Origin: Acidobacteriota bacterium
GTDB taxonomy: Bacteria; Acidobacteriota; Thermoanaerobaculia; UBA5066; Gp7-AA6
Assembly (NCBI GenBank): GCA_027307335.1
Contig: DAHUXD010000027.1
Span: 1 to 64,000, forward strand
Length of the DNA: 64,000 nucleotides
Direction: 5' to 3'
Shown here: in pieces, positions 24,902 through 33,463 of the stretch
How the letters are laid out: each line of letters opens with the position of its first letter
Position numbering within the stretch: position 1 is the first letter of the stretch
Notes under the pieces: model-generated
Told to the model about the DNA's origin: nothing
Seen by the model: the letters and a program-made list of their open reading frames with translations, nothing else
The model's database searches: none
Program-made: the position numbers and the translations under genes

Positions 24902-26946
24902 GGCGCGATCGAGACGACCTCCGCGGGACCCTCGGCGAAGCCGATCCGGTCGCCCATCTTCGAGCCGAGGAGCCGCGACGCGAACTCCGACTGGTACGAG
25001 TACACGTTCTCCTCGGGTTTCGAGTCCCAGGGCCCCAGGATCGTGACCTCCCGCTCGGCCCCGGTCTCGGCGTCGCGCAGCCGCACGCGGGTGCCGACGC
25101 GGACCTCGGAGACGTCGATCTTCGCCGGATCGAGCGCGCGGGTCCGCGACAGCTCGTCGGCGATCGTCGCGATCCGCGCCGACAGGTACTCGTGCTTCTG
25201 CCGCGCCGCGTGGTACTCGAAGTTCTCGCGCAGGTCGCCGTGCTCCTTGGCGGTCTTCATCGCCTGGGCGTTGGCGGGCAGCTCGACCTGCTTCAGGTGC
25301 AGCAGCTCCGCCCGCCGCGCCTCGATCGCGCCGGCCGTGGCGTAGAGGTACTCCCGCGCCGGCGCCCGCAGCTCGGGAAACTTCATCAGCAGCGCCTCGC
25401 GGACCGTCGCGCGCCGGTGCTCCTCGAGGCCCGCGACACGGTCGAGGGCGTGCAGCATCTGCCGCGCCTCTTCCTCCGAGGTGGCCGCCCGGACGAGCGC
25501 GACTGCGAGCCCGCCCGGCTCGAAGAACTCCTTCATGCGGGCGCGCAGGCCCGAAAACTCGTCCATGCGCAGAGCGTCGGTCAGCGCGAAGAAGAGCGAC
25601 GCGTTCTCGACGCGGTTCTCGGCGTGCATCCGGTCGGCCAGCCACACGAACGCGCGCGGCGCCGAGCGGGGCGAGCGGAGAATCTTCCTCGAGAGGTCCG
25701 CCGCCCCGTCGCCGAGCGCGTCGAAGAGGGTCGTCAGAACGCGGCCGTCCTCCTCGCGGGCGATCTGGTCGGCGAAGAGCGCCGGCCAGTCCGGCCGGGC
25801 GGCCCGCACCGCGAGGAGCGCCTTCTCGCGCGCGGCCTGGTCGCGGATCTCCGACACGACGCGGCCGACGTCCGGCGCCGCGAGCAGGGCGTCCGCCGGG
25901 AACGCCTCGGGCTCCCCCGGAGCGAGTCGCAGCGCGTTCTGAGACAGCTCCCACGCGAGCGGCGGCTTCGTCGCCGCGAGGCGCCGCGCGTCCTCGGCGA
26001 GCGCCGCCGCGAAGAAGCGGGCGAGGTCCTTCGAGCGCTTCGCGTGCTTCCGGGCGAGATCGATCCGCGCGGCCGGCGGAGCGTTCTGGAACGCGGTCTT
26101 CACGCTCTCCTCGGCGGCGTCGGCGCTGGAGCTCCACGCCACGGTCGCGGACTTCGAGCTTCCGGAGACGAGCACCTGCCGGTTCTTCCGCGCGGCGGTC
26201 CAGAAGGCGGACCAGCGGTCCTCCGGCACGACCCCCGCGAAGTGGTCCTTGACGTCCTGGAGCGTCAGCGGCTTGCCGAAGCTGGCGAGCAGGAGCCGGA
26301 GCGCCTCGGCGGGCTCCCCCTCCGCGAGCGCCCGCAGGCCGGCGGGGTCCTCCACCTTGCGTCGCAGGAAGTGCTCCTCGGGCAGCGCCACGAGGTTCTT
26401 CTCGGCGGAGACGAGCGACAGCGGGACCCGGGTCCCGGCGACCTCGAGGCGCATGACGTCGAGGGCGGGATTCATCTCCGCGAGGCGCCCGGCTCCCCGG
26501 CCGGGCATGTAGTAGATCTGCCCGGGACGGAACGACAGCCAGCGCGCGATCTTGCCGGCGACGTCCGAGGGATCCTGGGCCTTGTCCACCGGGAACTGCG
26601 CGACGACGGCCGACAGCGCGGGGTGGCCGCCGAAGCGCTGCTTGAGCGTCGCGGCGAGCTCCTGCCGGACGGTGGGATCCGTCGGCGCCATTCGGGCGAT
26701 CTCGAGGAGGACCCTGGTCTTGTCTTCCCCATCCGCCGAGTCGTGAAACTCCGCGAGCAGGCGCAGCCAGGCGACGGCCTGCGCGCCCCCGCCCTTCTTC
26801 TTGACCGCCGCGGCGAGCGCGAAGAAGAACGGAAGGTCCTCGCCGCGCTCCTCGACCCGCTTCGTCCACAGGGCCTCGAGCGCGTCGAACTTCTTCTGGT
26901 CGACCAGGGTCTGGATTTCGGGGGGCAGGGGCGGAGCGCTCGACAT
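24889..26946 (-). CDS. Long-form GreA-type transcription elongation factor with large N-terminal extension
   Basis: 685 residues. The last ~160 are a full GreA: coiled coil with the tip EHGDLRENFEYHAAR, where Asp and Glu are the residues that enter the RNA polymerase secondary channel, and the FKBP-like C-terminal domain (VGTRVRLRDAETGAEREVTILG, SRLLGSKMGDRIGF). The first ~520 residues are helical and TPR-like with no family I can name. Extended GreA proteins are known in Chlamydia and Borrelia; ordinary GreA has about 160 residues. Function should be rescue of backtracked polymerase by transcript cleavage; the extension's partner is unknown. A TAGTAT box lies 10 bases before the ATG. Confidence 0.88.
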   Translation of the reverse strand: MSSAPPLPPEIQTLVDQKKFDALEALWTKRVEERGEDLPFFFALAAAVKKKGGGAQAVAWLRLLAEFHDSADGEDKTRVLLEIARMAPTDPTVRQELAATLKQRFGGHPALSAVVAQFPVDKAQDPSDVAGKIARWLSFRPGQIYYMPGRGAGRLAEMNPALDVMRLEVAGTRVPLSLVSAEKNLVALPEEHFLRRKVEDPAGLRALAEGEPAEALRLLLASFGKPLTLQDVKDHFAGVVPEDRWSAFWTAARKNRQVLVSGSSKSATVAWSSSADAAEESVKTAFQNAPPAARIDLARKHAKRSKDLARFFAAALAEDARRLAATKPPLAWELSQNALRLAPGEPEAFPADALLAAPDVGRVVSEIRDQAAREKALLAVRAARPDWPALFADQIAREEDGRVLTTLFDALGDGAADLSRKILRSPRSAPRAFVWLADRMHAENRVENASLFFALTDALRMDEFSGLRARMKEFFEPGGLAVALVRAATSEEEARQMLHALDRVAGLEEHRRATVREALLMKFPELRAPAREYLYATAGAIEARRAELLHLKQVELPANAQAMKTAKEHGDLRENFEYHAARQKHEYLSARIATIADELSRTRALDPAKIDVSEVRVGTRVRLRDAETGAEREVTILGPWDSKPEENVYSYQSEFASRLLGSKMGDRIGFAEGPAEVVSIAPWTS

Positions 26947-26956
26947 CGGGGCCGGA

Positions 26957-26962
26957 ATACTA
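26957..26962 (-). promoter_or_regulatory. Candidate -10 box TAGTAT, leaderless start
   Basis: Minus-strand TAGTAT is 10 bases before the ATG at 26946; no Shine-Dalgarno sequence is present. Confidence 0.45.
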
Positions 26963-26976
26963 ACAGCCCCACGGGT

Positions 26977-27013
26977 CCCCTCTCCCTCCGGGAGAGGGGC
27001 AGGGGTGAGGGGA
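26977..27013. repeat. Intergenic G/C-block palindromic repeat, copy 1
   Basis: CCCCTCTCC...GGAGAGGGG hairpin followed by CAGGGGTGAGGGGAG. Nearly identical to 50581-50617; the last 14 bases recur at 56637-56650. Lies between the enolase-superfamily gene and the GreA gene. Such sequences are dispersed intergenic repeats in many genomes; here it could also weaken read-through. Confidence 0.7.
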
Positions 27014-27047
27014 GACCGGAAGCCGCCCTGCTTCCCCCCTGCGGTCG

Positions 27048-28151
27048 CTACGATACGTCCACGACGGGCTTTCCGAGGACCTCGGCCCGCATGCGGATCC
27101 CGAGCCCCGGCCGGTCGGGCGCGGCCATCCGGCCGTTCCGCCGCTGCGGCGCCCCATCCGCGGTCGAGACCGTGACGTAGCTGTTGAAGTCGGTCGCGGT
27201 GAAGAGGAGCTCCGGCGGCGTCGAGTGCGCGAGGTGCGCGATCGCCGCCGTCGCGACGTCGCCGCCCCACGTGTCCTCGATCGTCATCGCGACCCCGAGC
27301 GACACGCAGAGGTCGCGGGCCTGCCGCGTCCGCGTGAGGCCGCCGAGCTTCCCGATCTTCAGGTTCACGACGTCCATGGCCCGGTCTTCTGCGGCACGCA
27401 GCAGGACCCCGACGCCGTCGATCGTCTCGTCCAGCACGAACGGATGGTCGGTCCGCCGCCGGATCGACAGGCACTCCTCGTAGCTCGCGCACGGCTGCTC
27501 GACGTACACGTCGACGTCGCGCACCGCGCGGACGACGCGGGCCGCCTCGTGCATGAGCCAGCCCGTATTCGCGTCCGCGACGAGCACGTCCGAGTCCTCG
27601 AGGACGGCGCGAACGGCGCGGATCCGCTCGACGTCGACCTCCGGCGCGCCGCCGACCTTCAGCTGGAACCGCCGGTAGCCCTCGGCGCGGTACCCCGCCA
27701 CGCGGCGCGCCATCTCCTCCGGCGCCTCCTGCGAGATCGCGCGGTAGAGCACGAAGTCCTCGCCGTAGCGGCCGCCGAGCAGGGTCGCGACGGGAAGGCC
27801 CGCCGCCTGGCCGAGGAGGTCCCAGCACGCGACGTCGATGCCGGACTTCACGTACGGATGCCCCTTCATCGCCGCGTCCATCCTGCGGTTCAAGCGGTCG
27901 AGCGCGCGGGGGTCCTCGCCGATCAGGTGCGGCGCGAGGACCGCGAGGCCGGCGCGCACTCCCTCGGCGTACGCGGGCAGGTAGGCCGGCCCGAGCGGAC
28001 ACACCTCGCCCCAGCCGACGAGGCCCGTGTCGCTCTCGACGGCGACCAGCGTGCTGTCGAAGACCGCGACCGACTTGCCGCCCGACCACTTGTAGCTCCC
28101 CTCGTGCAGGGGCAGCTCCACCCGGTAGGCGGCGATGCGACGGATCTTCAT
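27048..28151 (-). CDS. Enolase-superfamily enzyme (mandelate racemase/muconate lactonizing group)
   Basis: 367 residues. N-terminal capping domain, then the barrel: second-strand lysine in RRFQLKVGG (the usual K-x-K has become Q-L-K), metal ligands in VADANTGW (Asp), VEQPC (Glu) and VLDETIDG (Asp/Glu), and the sixth-strand lysine in NLKIGKLGG. This fits the muconate lactonizing enzyme subgroup, which includes cycloisomerases, o-succinylbenzoate synthase, dipeptide epimerases and betaine epimerases. The substrate cannot be assigned; the '[14 protein letters not shown]' stretch is typical of the group. TAGAGT lies 7 bases before the ATG; divergent from the TauE-like gene. Confidence 0.87.
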   Translation of the reverse strand: MKIRRIAAYRVELPLHEGSYKWSGGKSVAVFDSTLVAVESDTGLVGWGEVCPLGPAYLPAYAEGVRAGLAVLAPHLIGEDPRALDRLNRRMDAAMKGHPYVKSGIDVACWDLLGQAAGLPVATLLGGRYGEDFVLYRAISQEAPEEMARRVAGYRAEGYRRFQLKVGGAPEVDVERIRAVRAVLEDSDVLVADANTGWLMHEAARVVRAVRDVDVYVEQPCASYEECLSIRRRTDHPFVLDETIDGVGVLLRAAEDRAMDVVNLKIGKLGGLTRTRQARDLCVSLGVAMTIEDTWGGDVATAAIAHLAHSTPPELLFTATDFNSYVTVSTADGAPQRRNGRMAAPDRPGLGIRMRAEVLGKPVVDVS

Positions 28152-28158
28152 GGCGCGG

Positions 28159-28164
28159 ACTCTA
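28159..28164 (-). promoter_or_regulatory. Candidate -10 box TAGAGT, leaderless start
   Basis: Minus-strand TAGAGT is 7 bases before the ATG at 28151; no Shine-Dalgarno sequence. The intergenic space to the divergent gene is only 53 bases, so both promoters lie inside it. Confidence 0.5.
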
Positions 28165-28188
28165 GCAGGGCGCGACGCATCCTTGCGC

Positions 28189-28194
28189 TACACT
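28189..28194 (+). promoter_or_regulatory. Candidate -10 box TACACT, leaderless start
   Basis: TACACT is 10 bases before the ATG at 28205, again without a ribosome binding site. Confidence 0.5.
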
Positions 28195-28204
28195 CCGACG
28201 CCAC

Positions 28205-29086
28205 ATGCCCGGCGCCAAGACGCTGCTCTTCCTCGCCCTGGGCGCGGTCACGCTGGTGTTCGTCGTGGCGTGGGCGATCTCCGCGCGCCGCTCGAAGGAG
28301 CGCGCGCAGCCGGGGCCGATGGCCCTCGCGATCGGGTTCGTGACCAACTTCTTCGACACGCTCGGCATCGGCTCGTTCGCGCCGACGACGTCCATCTGGA
28401 AGCTGAAGGGCATCGTGCGCGACGAGAAGATTCCCGGCACGCTCAACGTCGGCCACGCCATCCCGACGATCACCCAGGCCTTCATCTTCATCGCGATCGT
28501 CCAGGTCGAGATGACCACCCTGATCGGGATGATCGCGGCGTCGGTCCTGGGCGCGTGGCTCGGCGCGGGCGTCGTCTCCGCGTGGCCCCGCCGGACGGTC
28601 CAGGTCGGCATGGGGCTCGCGCTCCTCGCCGCGGCATCGTTCTTCGCGATGACGAACCTGGGGCTCTTCCCGGCCGGCGGCGACGCGCTCGGGCTGAGCT
28701 CTCCCCTGCTCTGGGCGGGACTCATCGGCAACTTCGCCCTCGGCGCGCTCATGACGCTCGGCATCGGCCTCTACGCGCCGTGCATGATCCTCGTGGCCCT
28801 GCTCGGCATGAACCCGCGCGCCGCCTTTCCGATCATGATGGGCTCGTGCGCCTTCCTCATGCCGATCGGGGGGCTGCGCTTCGTCGCGCGCGGCAGCTAC
28901 AGCCTGCGCGCGGCGCTCGGGCTCACGATCGGCGGCATTCCGGCCGTGCTGCTCGCGGCCTTCGTCGTCAAGTCGCTGCCGCTGACGGCGCTGCGGTGGC
29001 TCATCTTCGCCGTCGTCCTGTACACCGCCGTCGCCATGCTCCTCTCGGCCCGGCGCCGCGAGGCGCGGGTCGAAGTCCTCGCCTGA
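28205..29086 (+). CDS. TauE/SafE-family anion (sulfite/organosulfonate) exporter
   Basis: 293 residues with about eight membrane helices. The two internally repeated halves each have a Gly/Pro-rich helix (GFVTNFFDTLGIGSFAPTTS and LIGNFALGALMTLGIGLYAPC), typical of TauE/SafE (DUF81) proteins, which move sulfite, sulfoacetate or related anions. No sulfur-metabolism gene is adjacent, so the substrate is open. Divergent from the enolase-superfamily enzyme, with a TACACT box and apparently leaderless. Confidence 0.85.
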   Translation: MPGAKTLLFLALGAVTLVFVVAWAISARRSKERAQPGPMALAIGFVTNFFDTLGIGSFAPTTSIWKLKGIVRDEKIPGTLNVGHAIPTITQAFIFIAIVQVEMTTLIGMIAASVLGAWLGAGVVSAWPRRTVQVGMGLALLAAASFFAMTNLGLFPAGGDALGLSSPLLWAGLIGNFALGALMTLGIGLYAPCMILVALLGMNPRAAFPIMMGSCAFLMPIGGLRFVARGSYSLRAALGLTIGGIPAVLLAAFVVKSLPLTALRWLIFAVVLYTAVAMLLSARRREARVEVLA

Positions 29087-29217
29087 GGACGCACCGGCCC
29101 TTTTTTCTCCGCTTTCCGCCCCCGCCGTCATATCCTCCGCGGGAGCAGGAGAGTCTCGGTCCGACAGCCCGGAAGCCTTCCCGGCGGGACGAGCCCTCAC
29201 GCTTTCGGGAGGATTCG

Positions 29218-29877
29218 ATGCGGTCTCGTCTCGCTCTCTTCGCCGGCCTCGTCGCGACACTCGCGCTCGTCTCCGCTCCGGCCTGCAAGAAGGGCGCGCC
29301 GGCCGCGCCGGCGACCCCCACGCCCGCTCCCACGCCGAACACCGCCGCCCAGGCGGCCGCCGCTCAGGAGCTGTTCAAGGCGCTCAAGCTCCAGTCCAGC
29401 CTCTCCGACACCGCGAACGCGATGATCGACTCGGAGATCGGACGCAACCCCGGCCTGACGCCCTACCGCGAGGTCATGGTCGGCTGGCTGAAGAAGTACA
29501 TGACGTGGGAGGCGATGCAGCCGGAGCTCACGAAGATGTACACGGAGACCTTCACCGAGGCCGAGCTGAAGCAGATGGCGCAGTTCTACGCCTCCCCCGC
29601 CGGGCAGAAGTCGCTCGAGAAGCTCCCCGAGATGATGCAGCGCACCGCGATGACCGGCGCCCGGATCTCGCAGCCGCACCAGGACGAGCTTCGGGCGGCG
29701 ATGGAGGCGAAGAGCGAGGAGCTGAAGAAGCAGGCGGCCGGCGGCGGCCCCGGAGGACCGGGCGGGCCGGCCGGACCGGGGGGCGCCCCCCGTCCGAGGG
29801 CCGGGCAGCCGAAGCGCGCTCCGTCGGGACAGCCGCCGTCGAGCGCGCCGGCGCCGGCCCCCGCGCCGACCCCGTAG
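29218..29877 (+). CDS. DUF2059 exported protein with Pro/Gly-rich tail
   Basis: 219 residues, ATG preceded by GGGAGGA. Signal peptide (LALFAGLVATLALVSAPAC), whose Cys could be lipidated, though the preceding residues are not an ideal lipobox. A Pro/Ala/Thr linker leads to the DUF2059 helical core (residues ~45-165; YTETFTEAELKQMAQFYASP and GQKSLEKLPEM are typical). The tail from ~172 is a GGPGGPGGP and proline-alanine low-complexity stretch. Role unknown; DUF2059 proteins are periplasmic. Followed by a palindromic repeat that may end the transcript. Confidence 0.85.
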   Translation: MRSRLALFAGLVATLALVSAPACKKGAPAAPATPTPAPTPNTAAQAAAAQELFKALKLQSSLSDTANAMIDSEIGRNPGLTPYREVMVGWLKKYMTWEAMQPELTKMYTETFTEAELKQMAQFYASPAGQKSLEKLPEMMQRTAMTGARISQPHQDELRAAMEAKSEELKKQAAGGGPGGPGGPAGPGGAPRPRAGQPKRAPSGQPPSSAPAPAPAPTP

Positions 29878-29888
29878 TCTCGGTAAGC

Positions 29889-29943
29889 GTAGGGGCGGGG
29901 CTTGCCCCCGCCCGGAGCGGGCGGCCACAAGGGCCGCCCCTAC
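29889..29943. repeat. Palindromic intergenic repeat between convergent genes
   Basis: GTAGGGGCGG (29889-29898) pairs with CCGCCCCTAC (29934-29943); inside is a second hairpin CCGCCC/GGGCGG. The right arm overlaps the stop codon of the minus-strand gene 29940-30953. Position between two convergent genes fits a bidirectional terminator, although no T tract follows. Confidence 0.7.
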
Positions 29944-30953
29944 TGGTTCGTGCCGCGCTTCGCCTGCCGGTGCGCGGCGAGGGACCGGAGCACGCTGCCC
30001 GGGAGCGTGCCCCGGACCGTCACGCCCTCGGTGTCGCCGTCGACCCGGAAGCCGCGGATCACCGAGACCATCTCGGGCGACTTCTCCTGGACGGCGAGAC
30101 GCCACATGGCGAGGAGCCCTCGCAGCGAGTCCTGCAGCAGCGAGCGGTTCTCCGCGTCCGCGGACAGGCCCGTGGCCGACACGTCGATCGCGTCCCCGTG
30201 CACCTTCGCCTCGAGCGCGAGCAGCGACATCGACTTCATCGCGCCGACGACGGCGCGCGAGGCCTCGTCCTTGCCCTCGACCCGGACGTCCACGTGCATC
30301 TCGCGGTTCTGCGTGATCGTGTAGCGCGTCAGGTCCACGAGCGCCCATGCCGAGGCGTCCTTGTCCACGCGGGAGAGCTGCTTGCCGAGGCCCTGCCCCG
30401 ACATCAACCCGCCCGACCCGCCCGATTCGCGCCGTCCCAGCGCGGCCGTCACCGCCGCCTCGCTGCCCGCGACGACGAGATGCGGGTTGACGAGCGCCAC
30501 CGCGCCCGGATGATCGCCGTGCTCCGCGGAGAGACGGTAGTAGTCCCCGGCGGCGCTCTTCTGGAGCGCCGCGCCGCGCGAAGTCAGCGCGGCGGCGATC
30601 CGCGCGACGTCGAACCGCCCCTCGAACAGGACGAGCGCGTCGTCCGAGGTCCCGGCCTTCTTCGACGTCGTCAGCACGATCGTGTCGATGTCCTCGCGCG
30701 GCGAGAGCCCGATCTCACGGAGGAAGCGGGAGCCGTCGCCGTCCGTCGAGACGCCGTCCATCCGGTCGAGCACCTCGGACCCGAACGGGCTCGCGCGGAG
30801 CTCGTTCCAGTGAATCACCGCGACCGTCGCCGCGTCGCCCGGCACGAGCGCGAGCGGGTCCTCGGTGCGGCGGACCGCGAGGGCCGTACCGACCGAGGAG
30901 AGCGCGAGGAGGGCCGCGAGGCCGAGACGAGAGGCGAGGCGCCGAGCGTTCAT
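29940..30953 (-). CDS. Exported protein of unknown function, partner of the ABC exporter
   Basis: 337 residues with a signal peptide (GLAALLALSSVGTALA). The mature part begins LALVPGDAATVAVIHWNEL, a style seen in periplasmic proteins that model residual substrate or inhibitor binding, with alternating strands and helices and no catalytic signature I recognise. It starts one base after the stop of the ABC permease gene, so it is the third gene of that operon. Because its stop codon lies within the palindromic repeat 29889-29943, the original end of the gene may have been altered by the repeat. Confidence 0.75.
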   Translation of the reverse strand: MNARRLASRLGLAALLALSSVGTALAVRRTEDPLALVPGDAATVAVIHWNELRASPFGSEVLDRMDGVSTDGDGSRFLREIGLSPREDIDTIVLTTSKKAGTSDDALVLFEGRFDVARIAAALTSRGAALQKSAAGDYYRLSAEHGDHPGAVALVNPHLVVAGSEAAVTAALGRRESGGSGGLMSGQGLGKQLSRVDKDASAWALVDLTRYTITQNREMHVDVRVEGKDEASRAVVGAMKSMSLLALEAKVHGDAIDVSATGLSADAENRSLLQDSLRGLLAMWRLAVQEKSPEMVSVIRGFRVDGDTEGVTVRGTLPGSVLRSLAAHRQAKRGTNQ

Positions 30954-30954
30954 G

Positions 30955-31809
30955 TCAGAAGTCCTTTCTGGAGAAGATCCACGAGGCCGCGGCGAGCGAG
31001 ACGAGGGCGAAGAGCGCCGTCGAGCCGTAGACGCCGGCGGCGTTGAAGTGCGCGAGCCGGTCCGGAGCCGCCTTGCCGGCGACGAGCGCGACCGTGGCCT
31101 GGCCGAGCTCGGCCGTCTTCGGCAGGACCCAGTAGAGCGCCTGGATCGATCGGGCGGACGCGTCGGTCGAAACCGCCGCCGCGATCCGGTCGTGCGCCGC
31201 AAGCACGGCGCCGAAGAAGAAGAGGGCATAGGTCGTCATGAGCGACACGCCGGTCGAGGACGTGACGACGCCGACCAGGAACGCGAACGCCAGCAGCGCC
31301 GCGAACGTGAAGAGGATCACGACCCCCGAGAGGAGAAAGCGCGGATGGAGCACGCGCGTCTTCCAGACCACGATCAGCCACATCGCGCCGATCAGGTAGA
31401 CGAGGTTGGCCGCCGCGAGGAGCAGGCCGGCGAGGTAGCGCGAGAGGAGGAGCGGCGCGCGGCCGACCGGGCGCGACAGGTAGAGGTCGATCGTGCCCTT
31501 CTCCTGCAGGCGCGGCACCAGGTGGGCCGTCGCGAAGAGCGCGAGGAAGGTCCCGACGAGGTAGAGGAACCCGGAGAATCCCGACTCGAACCCGAGCACG
31601 AGCTGGTCCACGTCCACCGAACGCCCGCCGAGGTCGATCGAGCGGCCGAAGAGGCGCGCGCCGGCGAGGGCGCCGTCGACGATGTCGAGGTTCACCGCGG
31701 CCGCAAAGACCAGGATGAACAGCGACGACAGCGCGAAGTAGGCCACGAGCGTCCAGCGGGCCGAGGCCTCGCGGAAGACCTCCTCGATCGAGGCGGCGAG
31801 CGCCTTCAC
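30955..31809 (-). CDS. ABC-2 type permease (NosY/GldF-like)
   Basis: 284 residues, six membrane helices, with a large extracytoplasmic loop after helix 1 (residues ~40-80). The cytoplasmic coupling stretch VPRLQEKGTIDLYLSRPVGR is typical of NosY/ABC-2 permeases. GTG start overlaps the ATPase stop (GTGA). Works with the ATPase encoded by 31806-32753; the substrate is unknown. Confidence 0.87.
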   Translation of the reverse strand: MKALAASIEEVFREASARWTLVAYFALSSLFILVFAAAVNLDIVDGALAGARLFGRSIDLGGRSVDVDQLVLGFESGFSGFLYLVGTFLALFATAHLVPRLQEKGTIDLYLSRPVGRAPLLLSRYLAGLLLAAANLVYLIGAMWLIVVWKTRVLHPRFLLSGVVILFTFAALLAFAFLVGVVTSSTGVSLMTTYALFFFGAVLAAHDRIAAAVSTDASARSIQALYWVLPKTAELGQATVALVAGKAAPDRLAHFNAAGVYGSTALFALVSLAAASWIFSRKDF

Positions 31810-32753
31810 GATCGCCCCCCCTCCTTCTCCGCGCCCTCGCGGACGAGGCCGACGAAGACGTCCTCCAGGCTGGAGCGCACCGGGGTCAGCTCCTGGAGCC
31901 GGCCGCCGGAGGCGCGGAGACGATCGACGAGCGCGTTCAAGTGGTCGAGGTCCCGCGCGCCGAGGTCGAAGTGGCCGTTGACGCGCTCGACCGTCGCCCC
32001 GGTCTCGCGGAAGGCGGCGAGCAGGGACTCGTCCACCCCGGTCGCGACGAGCCGGTAGCGCGACGTCTTCGCCGTGAGCGCCTCGATCGACCCCTCCGCC
32101 GCGACGCGGCCCTGCCGCAGCACGGCGACGCGGCCGCACGTGAGCTCGATCTCCGAGAGCAGGTGCGAGTTCACGAGAATCGCCTTGCCGCGCGCGGCCT
32201 CCTCCTGCAGCAGGTCGCGGATCTCGCGCCGGCCGACCGGATCGACGCCGTCGGTGGGCTCGTCTAAGAGCAGCACCTCCGGGTCGTGCACGAGCGCCGC
32301 CGCGAGGCCGAGTCGCTGCGTCATGCCCTTGGAGAACTTACGGACGCGGACGTCCGCCCATCGCTCGAGCCGCACGCGCTCGAGGAGCGCGCCCGTCCGG
32401 GCGCGGAGCGCCGTGGCGTCCATCCCGGACATCCGGCCGAAGATCCCGAGCGTCTGGCGCGCGGTCAGGTATCCGGGGAACCGGTGCCCCTCGGGCAGGT
32501 AACCGACGCGCCGCCGGCTCGCCGGGTCCGCGGCCGGGAGACCGAGCAGCCGCGCCGAGCCGGACGTCGGAAGCGTCAGGCCGAGGAGGATCTTGACCGT
32601 CGTGGTCTTGCCCGCGCCGTTCGGGCCGAGCAGGCCGAAGACCTCCCCCGGCTCGACCCTGAGGTCCAGGCCGTCCAGGGCCGCCACCGTCCTCCCGCCG
32701 AGGCGGGAGCGGTACAGCTTGCGCAGCCCTTGCGCCTCGATGGGATTCGCCAT
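31806..32753 (-). CDS. ABC transporter ATP-binding protein (NosF/CcmA-like)
   Basis: 315 residues. Walker A GPNGAGKTTT, Q loop in GYLPEG, signature FSKGMTQRLG, Walker B LLLDEPTDGVDP and the switch His in NSHLL are all present. The C-terminal ~90 residues form the extra domain seen in DrrA/NosF-type ATPases. First gene of a three-gene exporter operon (ATPase, permease, secreted partner). Substrate unknown; the hydrogenase genes upstream on the same strand do not obviously relate to it. Confidence 0.92.
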   Translation of the reverse strand: MANPIEAQGLRKLYRSRLGGRTVAALDGLDLRVEPGEVFGLLGPNGAGKTTTVKILLGLTLPTSGSARLLGLPAADPASRRRVGYLPEGHRFPGYLTARQTLGIFGRMSGMDATALRARTGALLERVRLERWADVRVRKFSKGMTQRLGLAAALVHDPEVLLLDEPTDGVDPVGRREIRDLLQEEAARGKAILVNSHLLSEIELTCGRVAVLRQGRVAAEGSIEALTAKTSRYRLVATGVDESLLAAFRETGATVERVNGHFDLGARDLDHLNALVDRLRASGGRLQELTPVRSSLEDVFVGLVREGAEKEGGRS

Positions 32754-32812
32754 CGCCTATGGAAACGAAGCCGGCCGGAGAAAGTTCAGCCGCCGGGGCC
32801 TGCTTCGGCGCC

Positions 32813-33463
32813 TTACCAGCCCAGGATCGTCACGCCGACGCCCACCCCGACGATCACGGCCCCGGCGGCGGCGTCCGCCCAGCGCTCGAGCCACCCGAAC
32901 CGGAGGGCCTTTGCGCCGGCGCGGGCCGGGAGGACGAGCAGGACCATCGTTGCGATGGTCGCGACCTCGTAGACGAGCACGACCCCCGTCGCCGCGCGCG
33001 CGCCGAGGGGCGCTGCGGCGAAGAGGATCGGAACGACGGCGACGCAGGGATCGGCCGAGAAGAGGACGAACAGGCCGCCCATGGTGGCTCGCGCGGGCTC
33101 GTGCACGTGGTCGTAGTGGACGTGCGCGTGGCCGTGGACGCGCCGGCCGAGAGCGCGACGCAGCCCCCAGACGCCGTAGACGACGCCGAAGAGAACGAGC
33201 AGGATTCCCGCGGCCGCCTCCATCCTCCGCCCGAACGCCTCGACCATCCGCAGGCCGAAGAGAAGGCCGAGGAGCCCGAGCAGTGCGGACACCGTGACGT
33301 GCCCGAAGCCGCAGAGGACCGTCACCCAGAAGGTGCGGCGCGCGGACCACCGCTGGGCGCGCGCGAGCGCGGCGAACGGGACCCAGTGGTCGGGCGCGAG
33401 CGTGTGCATGCTGCCGACGACGGCGGCCGTCAGCGCGAGCGCGGAGAGGAGCGGCGGGTTCAC
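32813..33463 (-). CDS. UreH/NicO-type nickel transporter-like membrane protein
   Basis: 216 residues from a GTG overlapping the crotonase-family stop (GTGA). Six membrane helices. The first helix holds HTLAPDHW, matching the H-x4-D-H nickel/cobalt signature, and GFGHVTVS resembles the second NiCoT motif. A cytoplasmic loop is rich in His (HGHAHVHYDHVHEP), a likely metal-binding region. Placed at the end of the hypF-C-D-E unit, it probably imports nickel for the hydrogenase. Shorter than classical NiCoT (~330-350 residues), so closer to the UreH-like group. Confidence 0.8.
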   Translation of the reverse strand: MNPPLLSALALTAAVVGSMHTLAPDHWVPFAALARAQRWSARRTFWVTVLCGFGHVTVSALLGLLGLLFGLRMVEAFGRRMEAAAGILLVLFGVVYGVWGLRRALGRRVHGHAHVHYDHVHEPARATMGGLFVLFSADPCVAVVPILFAAAPLGARAATGVVLVYEVATIATMVLLVLPARAGAKALRFGWLERWADAAAGAVIVGVGVGVTILGW

